The translations under genes were made by a program, and so were the position numbers. The notes below the pieces were generated by a model. It saw only the letters and a program-made list of their open reading frames with translations, was not told the origin of the DNA and made no database searches. A DNA stretch of 64,000 bases from Bradyrhizobium sp. (GTDB lineage: Bacteria; Pseudomonadota; Alphaproteobacteria; Rhizobiales; Xanthobacteraceae): positions 1 through 64,000 of the forward strand of contig NZ_SSNA01000137.1 of assembly GCF_004799445.1 (NCBI RefSeq), read 5' to 3'. Shown here in pieces: positions 16,262 through 24,899 of the stretch (its first letter is position 1; each line of letters starts with the position of its first letter).

Positions 16262-17391
16262 CGCGCGAACACCGTGGCAGGATCGATGCGGGTGACCTGA
16301 ACGATCGCCGCAATGGACGACCCGACGCACATGACGACGGTAAGCAGAAACAGGCCGACAAGAAGTGCGGGGGTGATGACGATCGGCAAGGCTGTCGCCG
16401 CGGTCAATCGCACGATGGCGTTGCCGATGAGGGCCGCGATGGAGAAGCCGATTGCCGCGCTGAGCAGCGCCTGCCACACGATTACCTTGTAGATATACCG
16501 TTTGGACGAACCGATGGCGCGAAGGGTGGCGAACTCGGTCAGGTGCTCTTTCGTGCTTGAATAAAGCGTCTGGGCGACGACGACGGTCCCGACGATCACG
16601 CCGAGCAGTGCGCCGGCGAAGAGCGCGGCGCCGGCGCCGGTGCCGAATAGCCAGAATTTGCGGCTGCGCTCGCGAAACTCGGCAGGCGTCAGGACCTCCA
16701 CGTCTGCGATGTTCGACACGATCTCCTGGCGAACGCGACCGCGATCGGCGTCCTGGCTCAGACGTACAAGGAGATAGCTGGCCTTCCCGGAGGGAACTCC
16801 TGTGTAAGTCCGCGCCCGATTGACATCCAGGAAAACGAACGGCGTCGTGGTGAAGGAACGGATCCCGTTGGTGACGGCAGCCACGCGTACGGGTTGCTCC
16901 CGGATTTCGGCGGTTGACCCGATCCCCGAGACGCCAAGACGATCGAAATAGGTCCGGTCGACCGCGACTGCTTTCGGTCTCGACAGCGCCTCGATCCGGC
17001 CTTCCACCAGGTTCCACGGCTCCAGGCCGCCGTACCGCAGATCCGAACCAATGACGAAAACGGGGGTCATTTCTCCGCTCGACATTCGCCAATCCGCAAA
17101 TCCGATCACGACGGGAATGACCTCCGTCACTCCGCTGATTAAAAGCGCGCGATAGCGCTCACGCGTGTTCAACAGGGACGGATCCTCGAAGCACTTGGTT
17201 CCTCTCGGCATGATCCAGAGATCGGCGGACGCATGATCGATCATCGTCGTCACCATGCGTCCAAAGCCCAGATACAGGCCCATCTGGACGGTCACCAGAA
17301 CGATGGAAAACACGATCCCTATCACCGTCGCAATCAAACGCAGCCGGTCATGAAACAGATTTCGGAATGCGAGGGTGAAGACCAATGGCAT
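16258..17391 (-). CDS. ABC transporter permease (DevC/FtsX-like)
   Basis: 377 residues. It has the MacB/FtsX layout: one N-terminal membrane helix (about 18-42, LIATVIGIVFSIVLVTV), a large periplasmic domain (about 45-255) and three C-terminal helices (LFAGALLGVIVGTVVVAQTL; ALLSAAIGFSIAALIGNA; ALLVGLFLLTVVMCVGSSI). The ending TRIDPATVFAR matches DevC relatives. It is the first gene of the exporter operon. Cargo is unknown; cyanobacterial DevBCA exports glycolipids, but alphaproteobacterial relatives are not characterised to my knowledge. Confidence 0.85.
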   Translation of the reverse strand: MPLVFTLAFRNLFHDRLRLIATVIGIVFSIVLVTVQMGLYLGFGRMVTTMIDHASADLWIMPRGTKCFEDPSLLNTRERYRALLISGVTEVIPVVIGFADWRMSSGEMTPVFVIGSDLRYGGLEPWNLVEGRIEALSRPKAVAVDRTYFDRLGVSGIGSTAEIREQPVRVAAVTNGIRSFTTTPFVFLDVNRARTYTGVPSGKASYLLVRLSQDADRGRVRQEIVSNIADVEVLTPAEFRERSRKFWLFGTGAGAALFAGALLGVIVGTVVVAQTLYSSTKEHLTEFATLRAIGSSKRYIYKVIVWQALLSAAIGFSIAALIGNAIVRLTAATALPIVITPALLVGLFLLTVVMCVGSSIAAIVQVTRIDPATVFAR

Positions 17392-17430
17392 GTTGGCTCG
17401 ATTACTTTCCGTCCGGTGTCAATTCGGTCA

Positions 17431-18633
17431 TCACGCGCGGCGGAGTCCGCGTATGGTCGCATTCAGTTGCGAGAATGGCAGCAAACCGCCCATGGCGGCA
17501 GCGATGGCCCAGCTCAGGATAAGGGTGGCACTGAACACGATCGTCGCCTTGACGATCGCAAACAATGCCGTGCCCAGCACCGCATATTGCAGCCAGACCA
17601 CAAACGTGTAGTGGATCAGATACATGCGGTAGGCATTTGCCGACAGGCTATTGAACTCCCGCCGGCGCCAATGCGCAAAGCGCAGACAGACCGCGAGCGA
17701 ACACAGGCAGCCCGCCGCGCAAGCGACTACAAAGCCCAGGCCGGCTGCGAGTTTTTCGATCAGGGGAGCATTGTTCCAATCGGCCATCGTCACCGAGGTC
17801 GGGGCGGCCCAGAGCAGGAAGCCGGCAAAGGCTGCGGCGAGCCAAGCCGGCCAGCGCCGCGCCAGAGCCCCATCGCAGTCGAGCAATCCATGATCGAGGC
17901 CATAGGTCCCGACCACCACGCCGGCAAGGAAATAGACGAGGTAGTGCAAAGGTCGGCTGGGCTGAAACGCGATCGGGCCGATATTCACCCATTCGAAGGG
18001 TGAATAGGCGAGCACCAGGGGAATGTAGGCCAGCGCGGAGAGCGTCACCAGAACGGCAAGGAACCGCACCGGATTGCCGAAGGCCGAGGCCATCAGCTGG
18101 ACAAGACGCTGGTCCCATCCTGGAACGAATTGATGCATCGCCGCCACCAGAATATTGAACACCAACAGCTCGCCCAGGAACCACTGCGGTCCGCATGGCC
18201 AGAACGGCAGCGCCAGCAAATGTTGCAGATAGGCATCGAGGCCGGGGTCGACGGCAGTGCTGCGATAGGCGGCATAATAGGCGAGCGGCGCAAGAAAAAT
18301 GACGGCCAGCGCCAACGGCAGGCCAATCCGCAGCAGACGGTCCGACAAAAACTTACGGCTTCCCTTGCGCGCAAGGCTTGACGGCACGAACAGCCCCGAG
18401 AGGAAAAACATCAGGGTCATCAGACCCACATCCTGCCAGGCGCAGAACAGGTCGAAGCCGAACCATCGCTGGCCGTCAACGATGGGAAAAGCCAGCCACA
18501 GATAAGGCGCGCTGTCGAACGGATAGGGTGCTGGCGGCAGGGAAGCGAGGTAAGGGTGGACCGAATGGAACGCCAGCACGATCAGGATGACAACCGCCCG
18601 AAGATTGACAAGGGCAATGCTTGATCTGCTCAT
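17431..18633 (-). CDS. Acyltransferase 3 family membrane protein
   Basis: 400 residues from ATG 18633. About ten membrane helices, with the family hallmark near the N-terminus (RAVVILIVLAFHSVHPYL, containing the conserved His) and the Arg cluster after helix 3 (FLSDRLLRIGLPL). These inner-membrane enzymes O-acylate sugars or glycans (OpgC, OafA, NolL/NodX relatives). The target is unknown. It lies 39 bases upstream of the exporter permease on the same strand and could be co-transcribed with it, which would fit modification and export of a glycan or lipid. Confidence 0.8.
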   Translation of the reverse strand: MSRSSIALVNLRAVVILIVLAFHSVHPYLASLPPAPYPFDSAPYLWLAFPIVDGQRWFGFDLFCAWQDVGLMTLMFFLSGLFVPSSLARKGSRKFLSDRLLRIGLPLALAVIFLAPLAYYAAYRSTAVDPGLDAYLQHLLALPFWPCGPQWFLGELLVFNILVAAMHQFVPGWDQRLVQLMASAFGNPVRFLAVLVTLSALAYIPLVLAYSPFEWVNIGPIAFQPSRPLHYLVYFLAGVVVGTYGLDHGLLDCDGALARRWPAWLAAAFAGFLLWAAPTSVTMADWNNAPLIEKLAAGLGFVVACAAGCLCSLAVCLRFAHWRRREFNSLSANAYRMYLIHYTFVVWLQYAVLGTALFAIVKATIVFSATLILSWAIAAAMGGLLPFSQLNATIRGLRRA

Positions 18634-18854
18634 CGTTGTGCGGCCTCGCGCCCCACTCGCAATATATGCACGAGACCGCGCCCCCGTCCCCACGATATGG
18701 CACTCCTGCCAAATATTTGGTGCGCAATTCGCCTTTAAAGTGACGATTCGGTGGCGCGCCCCTTCGTGGAGCCCGGGGCCACCCCCCTTTGCACGATGCG
18801 TTCGCTCCCGTAATAGTGCCGGCCAATCAAGAGCCGTCCCCGGGAGGAATAATC

Positions 18855-19652
18855 ATGAGATCGACATCCACCAATTTCCGCCGCCTTGCGCTCGCCATCG
18901 CCGGCGTCCTGTGGTTCACGGGCACAGCCGGCGCGGCCGAGATCCGGGTGATGATCTCCGGCGGACTGACGGCGGCCTATAACGCGCTGGTGCCGGAATT
19001 CGAGCGCGCGACCGGCCACAAGGTGATCACGGCCTATGGGCCCTCGATGGGCACCACGGTCAATGCGATCCCGGTCCGGCTGGAGCGCGGCGAGCCCGCC
19101 GACGTGCTGATCCTGGTGGGCTATGCGCTGGGCGACCTGATCAAGCAGGGCAAGGTCGTCGCCGACAGCCGCGTCGATCTCGTGAAATCGCCGATCGGGG
19201 TTGCGGTGAAGGCGGGTGCGCCGAAACCGGATATTTCATCGCCAGACGCGCTCAAACAGGCGCTGCTGGCGGCGAAATCGGTCGCCTATTCCGACAGCGC
19301 CAGCGGCGTCTATGTCTCGACCGAGATGTTCGCAAAGCTCGGCATCGCCGAGCAGATGAAAGACAAGGCCCGCAAGATTCCCGCCACGCCGGTGGGCGAA
19401 ATCGTGGCGCATGGCGACGCCGAGATCGGCCTGCAACAGATCAGCGAATTGAAACCCGTCACCGGCATCGACATCATCGGGCCGCTGCCAAGCGAGTTGC
19501 AGAAGATCACGGTGTTTTCCGCAGGGATCGCCAGCGTGTCGAAAGAGCCCGAGGCCGGCAGAGCGCTGATCAAGTTCCTCGCCTCTCCGGCGGCGACAGA
19601 TACGATCATCAAGAGCGGCCTGGAGCCGATCGCGGCGGGCGGGACGAATTAG
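18855..19652 (+). CDS. Periplasmic ModA-like substrate-binding protein
   Basis: 265 residues from ATG 18855, with an excellent GGGAGGAA. A signal peptide (residues 1-27, cleavage after GTAGA) is followed by a type II periplasmic binding fold: IRVMISGGLTAAYNALVPEF, GPSMGTTVNAIPVRLERGEPADVLIL, YSDSASGVYVSTEMFAKLG and GLQQISELKPVTGIDIIGPL, the pattern of molybdate-binding ModA relatives. No ModB/ModC partner is adjacent, so whether it binds molybdate or another oxyanion/organic acid is unclear. Confidence 0.85.
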   Translation: MRSTSTNFRRLALAIAGVLWFTGTAGAAEIRVMISGGLTAAYNALVPEFERATGHKVITAYGPSMGTTVNAIPVRLERGEPADVLILVGYALGDLIKQGKVVADSRVDLVKSPIGVAVKAGAPKPDISSPDALKQALLAAKSVAYSDSASGVYVSTEMFAKLGIAEQMKDKARKIPATPVGEIVAHGDAEIGLQQISELKPVTGIDIIGPLPSELQKITVFSAGIASVSKEPEAGRALIKFLASPAATDTIIKSGLEPIAAGGTN

Positions 19653-19674
19653 CCGACTTTCGCGAGCGCTGGCC

Positions 19675-19775
19675 TCATCCTTCGAGACGCGGCCAAGTAG
19701 CCGCTCCTCAGGATGAGGGGCTTAGGCCCTCATGGTGAGGAGCGCGGCAAAGCCGCGCGTCTCGAACCATGAGGC
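19675..19775. repeat. Dispersed intergenic repeat, TTCGAGACGCG family
   Basis: CCTTCGAGACGCGGCCAAGT at the left and GCCGCGCGTCTCGAACCATG at the right are inverted copies; inside are CTCAGGATGAGG and CCTCATGGTGAGG. It lies between the convergent stops of the two binding-protein genes and could fold as a bidirectional terminator. Confidence 0.75.
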
Positions 19776-19798
19776 TGAGCACGCGCAGGCGCTCCTTT

Positions 19799-20599
19799 CT
19801 ACTGCCCCCGCAGCGGTGTGTCCTTCAATCCGTTATTGTCAAAAGCCTTGCGCAACACGCCGTTGGATCTGACCTCGGCCATGAACTTGGTCGCATAGGC
19901 CAGCGCCAGCGGGTGGTTTAGCGGCACCGCGACCGCGGTCACGGTCTGCTTGAAGGTTTCATCCAGCACGCGCGTACCCGGAATCTTCTTGGCCATGGCC
20001 TCGAGCTGGCCGCGCGACAGCGCGAATGCATCGATCTCGCCGTTCTTCAGCAGGTTGAAGATTTCGTCATAGGTCTGGTAGCCCGCAACTTTGGCGTTCT
20101 TCAGATGCGCCTGCGCGCCGCGCATGGTGGTGGTGTTGTTGACCGCCGCGACCTTGATGCCGGGCTGATCGAGCGTCGCGAAATTCGTGATCGCCGACCC
20201 CGGCTTGACGATGTAGGTGGCGTCCGTGACCTCATAGATCGGCCCGAACAGCATCTTGGTCTCACGCTCGGGGTCCTTCGGCAGGAAGCTGACGTCCCAG
20301 GCGCCTGTCAACGCGGCGTCGGTGATCTGTCCGGAATTCGGGTAGGCGACATATTCGACGGGCAGGCCGAGCTGGTCCGCCATGGCCTTGCCGAGATCAA
20401 CCGGCACCCCCGCATACCCTCCGGTTTCCGTCCTGGTGGACCAGTAGGCGCCGCCGGCCGGACTGATCCCGATCGCCACCCGCAGCTTGCCGGTCGGCGC
20501 GATTTCGTCCTTCAAGGCATCGGCGCGGGCAGAACCGGTCATCAAGATCGAGACACCCAGAATGAGGCCGGCGATACGCGGCAACGTGTGATCACGCAT
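19799..20599 (-). CDS. Periplasmic amino-acid-type substrate-binding protein (SBP_bac_3)
   Basis: 266 residues; ATG with GGGAG upstream. The signal peptide ends at SARADA (residue 27). The mature fold is family 3: GKLRVAIGISPAGGAYWS, GGYAGVPVDLGKAMADQLGL, AWDVSFLPKDPERE, VAAVNNTTTMRGAQ and EIDAFALSRGQLEAMAKKIPG. Relatives feed polar amino-acid ABC importers. No permease or ATPase gene is adjacent, so it must work with proteins encoded elsewhere, or as a sensor. Confidence 0.87.
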   Translation of the reverse strand: MRDHTLPRIAGLILGVSILMTGSARADALKDEIAPTGKLRVAIGISPAGGAYWSTRTETGGYAGVPVDLGKAMADQLGLPVEYVAYPNSGQITDAALTGAWDVSFLPKDPERETKMLFGPIYEVTDATYIVKPGSAITNFATLDQPGIKVAAVNNTTTMRGAQAHLKNAKVAGYQTYDEIFNLLKNGEIDAFALSRGQLEAMAKKIPGTRVLDETFKQTVTAVAVPLNHPLALAYATKFMAEVRSNGVLRKAFDNNGLKDTPLRGQ

Positions 20600-20710
20600 A
20601 GACTCTTGCTCCCATCAGCCCGTTGTTGAGCAGGCGGGCTTTCGCCGGCCATTATGGTCGATCGGCGCAGGCCAAGACACCCAAATCTCGATGAAAAATT
20701 GGTGAGCATA

Positions 20711-20858
20711 CCTCCCTCTCCCCGCTCGCGGGGTCGAGACGAGCGAAGCTCGCTCTTAGAGGGTCGGGGTGAGGGGGACTCTCCACGGATCACGCTCGCG
20801 GAGAGTCCCCCTCACCCGGCGCTACGCGCCGACCTCTCCCCGCAAGCGGGGAGAGGTC
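20711..20858. repeat. Dispersed repeat, CTCTCCCC/GGTGAGGGG family, copy 1
   Basis: CCTCTCCCCGCTCGCGGGG at the left pairs with CCCCGCAAGCGGGGAGAGG at the right, with GGGTGAGGGGGACTCTCC / GGAGAGTCCCCCTCACCC palindromic in the middle. A shorter relative is at 53334-53447. It lies upstream of the binding-protein gene and after the PfpI gene stop. Confidence 0.8.
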
Positions 20859-20892
20859 AACCCAACGCCCTCGCATATTCAGTTCAAAATCA

Positions 20893-21525
20893 TCATCCCT
20901 TATTCCCGGTCAGGACCGGCGCAAAGGCCTCACGGTTGGCGCGCCAGGCCCGCTGATATTCCATGATGCGCGCGGTTTCATCGGCGACGTGCGGGCCGAG
21001 CATGCTGGCCAGAAGATGAAGCGTGGTGTCGATGCAGAGCGTCACCCCGCCGCCGGTCACCACCGCGCCGGTATCCACCAGCATCGCCTCGCGCACGTCG
21101 ATCCGCGGATAGCTCGCGCGCATCACCTCGAGCGGCGAGGTTTCCGGGGGCACCACCTCGCGCTTGGTGGTGGCGGGTCCATCATCCAGCACGCCGCTCG
21201 CGGCCAGGATCATGCCGCCCGTACAGACCGAGGCAATGCGGCGCGAGGCGTGGACACGTCTGATATAGTCAAGCGTCGCCGGCGCCTTCGCCTGCGCGGT
21301 CCAGCCGGGGCCGCCGGTGATGATGACGAGATCGCAAGCCGGCGCATCGTCGATGCCGAAATCGGCCGTGACCTTCAGCCCATTGGCGAGCGCGACCGGC
21401 CCTGCGCGGGGTGCGATGGTGTGAATCTCGATCTCGGGCGCGATCCGGCGCGCCATCGACAGCACGCCGAAAGTTGCAAGATCGATCGGTTCGACGCCGT
21501 CATAGATGAAAATGCCAAACTGCAC
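20893..21525 (-). CDS. DJ-1/PfpI family protein
   Basis: About 210 residues from GTG 21525; the open frame extends to a TTG at 21573, but those extra codons fall partly in a dispersed repeat. The fold is a class I glutamine-amidotransferase-like domain: QFGIFIYDGVEPIDLATFGV at the start, CDLVIITGGPGW, and the nucleophile elbow IASVCTGGMILAASGVLDDG with its Cys, then TTKREVVPPETSPLEV and GVTLCIDTTLHLL. This subgroup resembles isonitrile hydratase (InhA) and the N-domain of GlxA-type AraC regulators, here without a DNA-binding domain. Reaction uncertain. Confidence 0.8.
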   Translation of the reverse strand: MQFGIFIYDGVEPIDLATFGVLSMARRIAPEIEIHTIAPRAGPVALANGLKVTADFGIDDAPACDLVIITGGPGWTAQAKAPATLDYIRRVHASRRIASVCTGGMILAASGVLDDGPATTKREVVPPETSPLEVMRASYPRIDVREAMLVDTGAVVTGGGVTLCIDTTLHLLASMLGPHVADETARIMEYQRAWRANREAFAPVLTGNKG

Positions 21526-21554
21526 GGCGCCCGATCCGTTCTGTCCATTTGTAG

Positions 21555-21650
21555 GAGCATGATCTCCGCGCAAACGCTACGCGTTTGTCGCGAGGGAAAA
21601 CCGGTTCCCACTTTGCGCTAACGCGGCCCTTCGGGTCCGGATCATGCTCT
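21555..21650. repeat. Dispersed repeat with GAGCATGATC ends
   Basis: Bounded by GAGCATGATC and GATCATGCTC, with AAACGCTACGCGTTTG and AAACCGGTTCCCACTTTGCG inside. The core resembles the element at 7544-7595 (AACCGGT...CCACTT). Its right end overlaps the stop codon of the MFS gene and its left part supplies sequence in front of the PfpI gene. Confidence 0.8.
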
Positions 21651-22956
21651 ATTCCGCCAAAGGACCGCCTTTGGTCTCGCGCGCGGCGAGGGCTGCGGCG
21701 AGCGTAATCAGCGCCAGCACGATCATCATGATCGACACGCCGGTGGTGCCGCCGAGATATCCGACCATCGCGGTGGCGATGATCGGCGCAAAGCCGCCGC
21801 CGATCGCCGCCGATACCTGGAAGCCGAAGGAAGCGCCACTGTAGCGGACGCGAGAGCCGAACAGTTCGGGGAAATAGGCCGATTCAGGCCCGAACATCAT
21901 GCCGTGACCGAAGTTCATCGCGATCATGACCGCGGCGAAGATCAGCACCGTGCTTTTGCTCTCCACCATCCAGAACAGCGGGAATGCGAAGGCGATCGTG
22001 AACAGCGCGCCGAAAATGTAGAGCGGCCGCCGGCCGATCCTGTCGGACAGCCAGCCGAACAGCGGCAGGCTGATCAGTTCCAGCAGCGCGGCATACATCA
22101 CGGCGTCGAGCATCATCGGCTTCGGCAGGCCGAGCTTGGTGGTTGCGTAGCCGACGACGAAAACGGTGAGCATGTAGACCCAGGATACCTCGGAGAGTTT
22201 CAGGCCGACGGCGATCAGAAATGTCCTGGTGTTCTTGCCGACCGCCTCGACAACCGGATTGCTGGAAAGGCCGCCGCGCATCTTGAGTCCTTCGAACACC
22301 GGCGTCTCCGGCACCCGCGATCGAACGAAGGTCCCGACCCCGAGCAGCACGATGCTGATCAGGAACGGGATGCGCCAGCCGTAGGCCGCAAAATCGGCGT
22401 CAGGCATTTTGGTGACAAGCGCGAATACCAGCGTCGCCAGCACCAGCCCGATCGGGAATCCGATCTGCACGAAGCTCGCGTAAAAGCCGCGCCTGTCGGC
22501 CGGCGCGTGCTCGAGCACCATCAGCGACGCGCCGCCCCACTCGCCGCCAAGGCCGATGCCCTGAATGATGCGCAAAAGGATCAGGAGGATCGGCGCGAGT
22601 ACCCCGATCGAGGCGTAGGTCGGCAACAGCCCGATGCAGAAGGTGCTCAGCCCCATGATGAACAGCGTCAGCACCAGCATGGATTTGCGGCCCAGCCGGT
22701 CGCCGAAATGGCCGAACAGCGCGCCGCCCAGCGGCCGCGCCAGAAAGCCGACGGCATAGCTGCCGAGCGCGGCCAGGGTGCCGGCGAGCGGATCGAAGGT
22801 CGGAAAGAACGCCTTGTTGAAGATCAGCGCCGCCGCGGTGGCGTAGATCAGAAAATCATACCATTCGATGATGGTGCCAAAACAGCTGGCGAACACGATC
22901 GAATTCATCTTCGAGCGCTCAATGCCGACGATCGGCGTCGCGGCGGTAATCGTCAT
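21649..22956 (-). CDS. MHS-family MFS transporter (metabolite:H+ symporter)
   Basis: 435 residues, 12 membrane helices, GGAGG close before the ATG. Family features: the N-terminal SCFGTIIEWYDFLIYATAAAL typical of ShiA/ProP/KgtP relatives, GHFGDRLGRKSML in loop 2-3, LRIIQGIGLGGEWGGASLMV, and WLSDRIGRRPLY in loop 8-9. It probably imports a dicarboxylate, aromatic acid or osmolyte in symport with protons. Substrate not determined from sequence. Single gene, 123 bases upstream of the PfpI gene on the same strand. Confidence 0.88.
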   Translation of the reverse strand: MTITAATPIVGIERSKMNSIVFASCFGTIIEWYDFLIYATAAALIFNKAFFPTFDPLAGTLAALGSYAVGFLARPLGGALFGHFGDRLGRKSMLVLTLFIMGLSTFCIGLLPTYASIGVLAPILLILLRIIQGIGLGGEWGGASLMVLEHAPADRRGFYASFVQIGFPIGLVLATLVFALVTKMPDADFAAYGWRIPFLISIVLLGVGTFVRSRVPETPVFEGLKMRGGLSSNPVVEAVGKNTRTFLIAVGLKLSEVSWVYMLTVFVVGYATTKLGLPKPMMLDAVMYAALLELISLPLFGWLSDRIGRRPLYIFGALFTIAFAFPLFWMVESKSTVLIFAAVMIAMNFGHGMMFGPESAYFPELFGSRVRYSGASFGFQVSAAIGGGFAPIIATAMVGYLGGTTGVSIMMIVLALITLAAALAARETKGGPLAE

Positions 22957-23177
22957 TTGGCCTCCGGCTCATGCGCGAATCCCCAAAAGATGGGGAGAAT
23001 GACTAAAATCGATGCAAGCAGCATGCCGGGTTAGCCTCCCCTCGTCTATCCCGGTCCGGACCGGTGCGCCCTGATACCCCCCCGGCTTGGACGAAAACGG
23101 TCCGGCGTTACTGTCCTGGCCACGAGAGCGAGCGCGGCAATGCCGATTTCAGATCTCAATCATATTCGGAAACGGGA

Positions 23178-23217
23178 AAGCTCCGTCTTGCCGCCAGCGT
23201 GGCAATCGACGGAGCTT
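23178..23217 (-). terminator. Terminator downstream of the caspase-like gene
   Basis: AAGCTCCGTC-TTGCC pairs with GGCAA-GACGGAGCTT (15 pairs, with a two-base TC bulge) around an eight-base loop, 56 bases past the stop at 23273. Read on the minus strand, it is followed by TTTCCCGTTTCC. Confidence 0.6.
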
Positions 23218-23272
23218 CTCTGTTCGACGGTCGCGGCAAGCCGATCCGCAGGCGAGCCATTTTGCAGCGTGG

Positions 23273-24733
23273 CTATCTTCGACCACCATACCCGCCACCG
23301 CCCATGCCGCCGCGCATGCCGCCGCCATAGCCGCCTCCAAAGCCGCCGATACCGATCCCGATGCTTTCGACGATGATGCCCGGCGGAACGTAACCCGGCG
23401 GCGGGCCGGGCGGACCGCGTTCGACGACGACATCGTCGTCACCGCCACGCGGCTTCCTGCGCTTCGGCGGGGTCGTATCAACCCGCTTGGCCGGCGGCGT
23501 CGGCTCGACCTTCTTGATGAGCGGCTGTACCGGCGGCGTGGTGCATGGGCAGGTCGGCCCCAAGGCAACATTGGTCGGAGCAAGCGAAGCGCTGGCCCCG
23601 AGCGAGCGGTTGAGGACGCGGATCTGCAACCTTCGCGCGGTAGCGGCCAGATCGCTGCTCGCATGGCTCGCCAGGAATGCCTCGAACGATGCGGACGTGT
23701 TGGTTGCGACCGCGACTTCCCACGCCTGCATCTCGCGACGGCGCTCAAGCAGCGAGCGCACACGCGGCGCATACGACGATTGGGCGAACAGCGCGGCAAA
23801 AGCCTCATAGGCCGCGGCCGAGTCGTCCGCGATCACCAGCTCATAGGCGATCTTCGGGTCCTTGCCGCCGATATCCCGTCGCCAGTCATCCGCGTTGCGC
23901 AGCACCGGTGCCTGCGGTTTCGTCGCCTCCGCGCCTGCGGCAGAACCCTTGTCTCCTGGAAAGAACCTGAAGTCGCTCGTCAGCGACGAACTTTCCCACG
24001 GGATCTGCCGGCCTTCGGTCGCCTGGTTCACCGAGACACGGACACGCTTGAACGCTTCCTCGATCGAGAGATTTGGCTCCTTTGCGACCGAGAGCACCGC
24101 CGTCGTGTAAGGGCTGTCGGCGCCGTTGCCATCCTCCGCCTCCGCACCCGGCGAGGTCGAAAACGAAATGAAGGAGCCCGGTGCGCCGGCCTTGGTGTTG
24201 ACGATCGCAAGCCCGTGGCCCGCGGTCTGGTTCAGCGCCGGGAACGGGTTGTTGCGGCAGGCATCGAGCATGAAGATACGCATCCGCGTCGGCAATGCCC
24301 CCAACGTGTTCATGAGATCGTTGAGCCGGACCGCCTGCAGGGGAATGTCGGCGTCGCGTTTGGGATCGACATCGACCGGCACCAGATAGTTCTCGCCGTC
24401 GATCTGCAGGCCATGGCCGGCATAAAACACCAGCGCGACCGTATCGGGTCCACTCGCCGCCACCTTGGCGGCGAAGTCACTGATGGTCTGGCGCATGTCA
24501 TTCTGCGCCAGATCGGGAGCGGCGGTGACGTCGAAGCCCGCGCTGCCGAGCAACTCCACCATTCGCTTGCCGTCGTTCGCCGCGTTAGGCAGCCCCGGCA
24601 CCGCGCGATAGCTCGACTGGCCGATCACCAGCGCCACGCGGCTTTCCGCCGAGGCGACACGGCCGGTCGAAATCTGGAAAAACAGCAAGAGCGCAGACAA
24701 AAGCAACAAATCGCGAAAAACCGGACGGCGCAT
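23273..24733 (-). CDS. Secreted caspase-like (C14 family) peptidase
   Basis: 486 residues from ATG 24733, with AGAGGTG upstream. A signal peptide covers residues 1-29 (LLLLSALLLFFQ, cleaved after ASA). The caspase fold spans about 31-255: SRVALVIGQSSYRAVPGLPN, the catalytic His107 in LVFYAGHGLQ and the nucleophile Cys159 in FMLDACRNNPF, then SFISFSTSPGAEAEDG. Residues 290-400 are helical repeat-like (YEAFAALFAQSSY, FEAFLASHASSDLA). The C-terminus is Pro/Lys-rich, then ends in Gly/Arg/Tyr repeats (about 450-486). This is an orthocaspase, with an Asp- or Arg/Lys-cleaving activity that cannot be told from sequence. Function in rhizobia is unknown. Confidence 0.88.
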   Translation of the reverse strand: MRRPVFRDLLLLSALLLFFQISTGRVASAESRVALVIGQSSYRAVPGLPNAANDGKRMVELLGSAGFDVTAAPDLAQNDMRQTISDFAAKVAASGPDTVALVFYAGHGLQIDGENYLVPVDVDPKRDADIPLQAVRLNDLMNTLGALPTRMRIFMLDACRNNPFPALNQTAGHGLAIVNTKAGAPGSFISFSTSPGAEAEDGNGADSPYTTAVLSVAKEPNLSIEEAFKRVRVSVNQATEGRQIPWESSSLTSDFRFFPGDKGSAAGAEATKPQAPVLRNADDWRRDIGGKDPKIAYELVIADDSAAAYEAFAALFAQSSYAPRVRSLLERRREMQAWEVAVATNTSASFEAFLASHASSDLAATARRLQIRVLNRSLGASASLAPTNVALGPTCPCTTPPVQPLIKKVEPTPPAKRVDTTPPKRRKPRGGDDDVVVERGPPGPPPGYVPPGIIVESIGIGIGGFGGGYGGGMRGGMGGGGYGGRR

Positions 24734-24899
24734 GATGACACCTCTTCGCAGAAAGTTTCGGCACATGATGCCAGCCTTCCTACATCCGCAACAATGCGAC
24801 ATATGTGAGCTACCTCACAGGGGAGATGGAAACCTGATTAAAGCGACAGCAGGGCTGTCGCGGCTGCGCGCGTTCACCCAGCGCGCAACGGGCCGTCGC

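Noticed and set aside
15548..17092. Apparent 514-residue protein ending in the ABC ATPase
   Set aside because: The first 277 residues are an out-of-frame reading of the permease gene; the ATPase starts at 16261.
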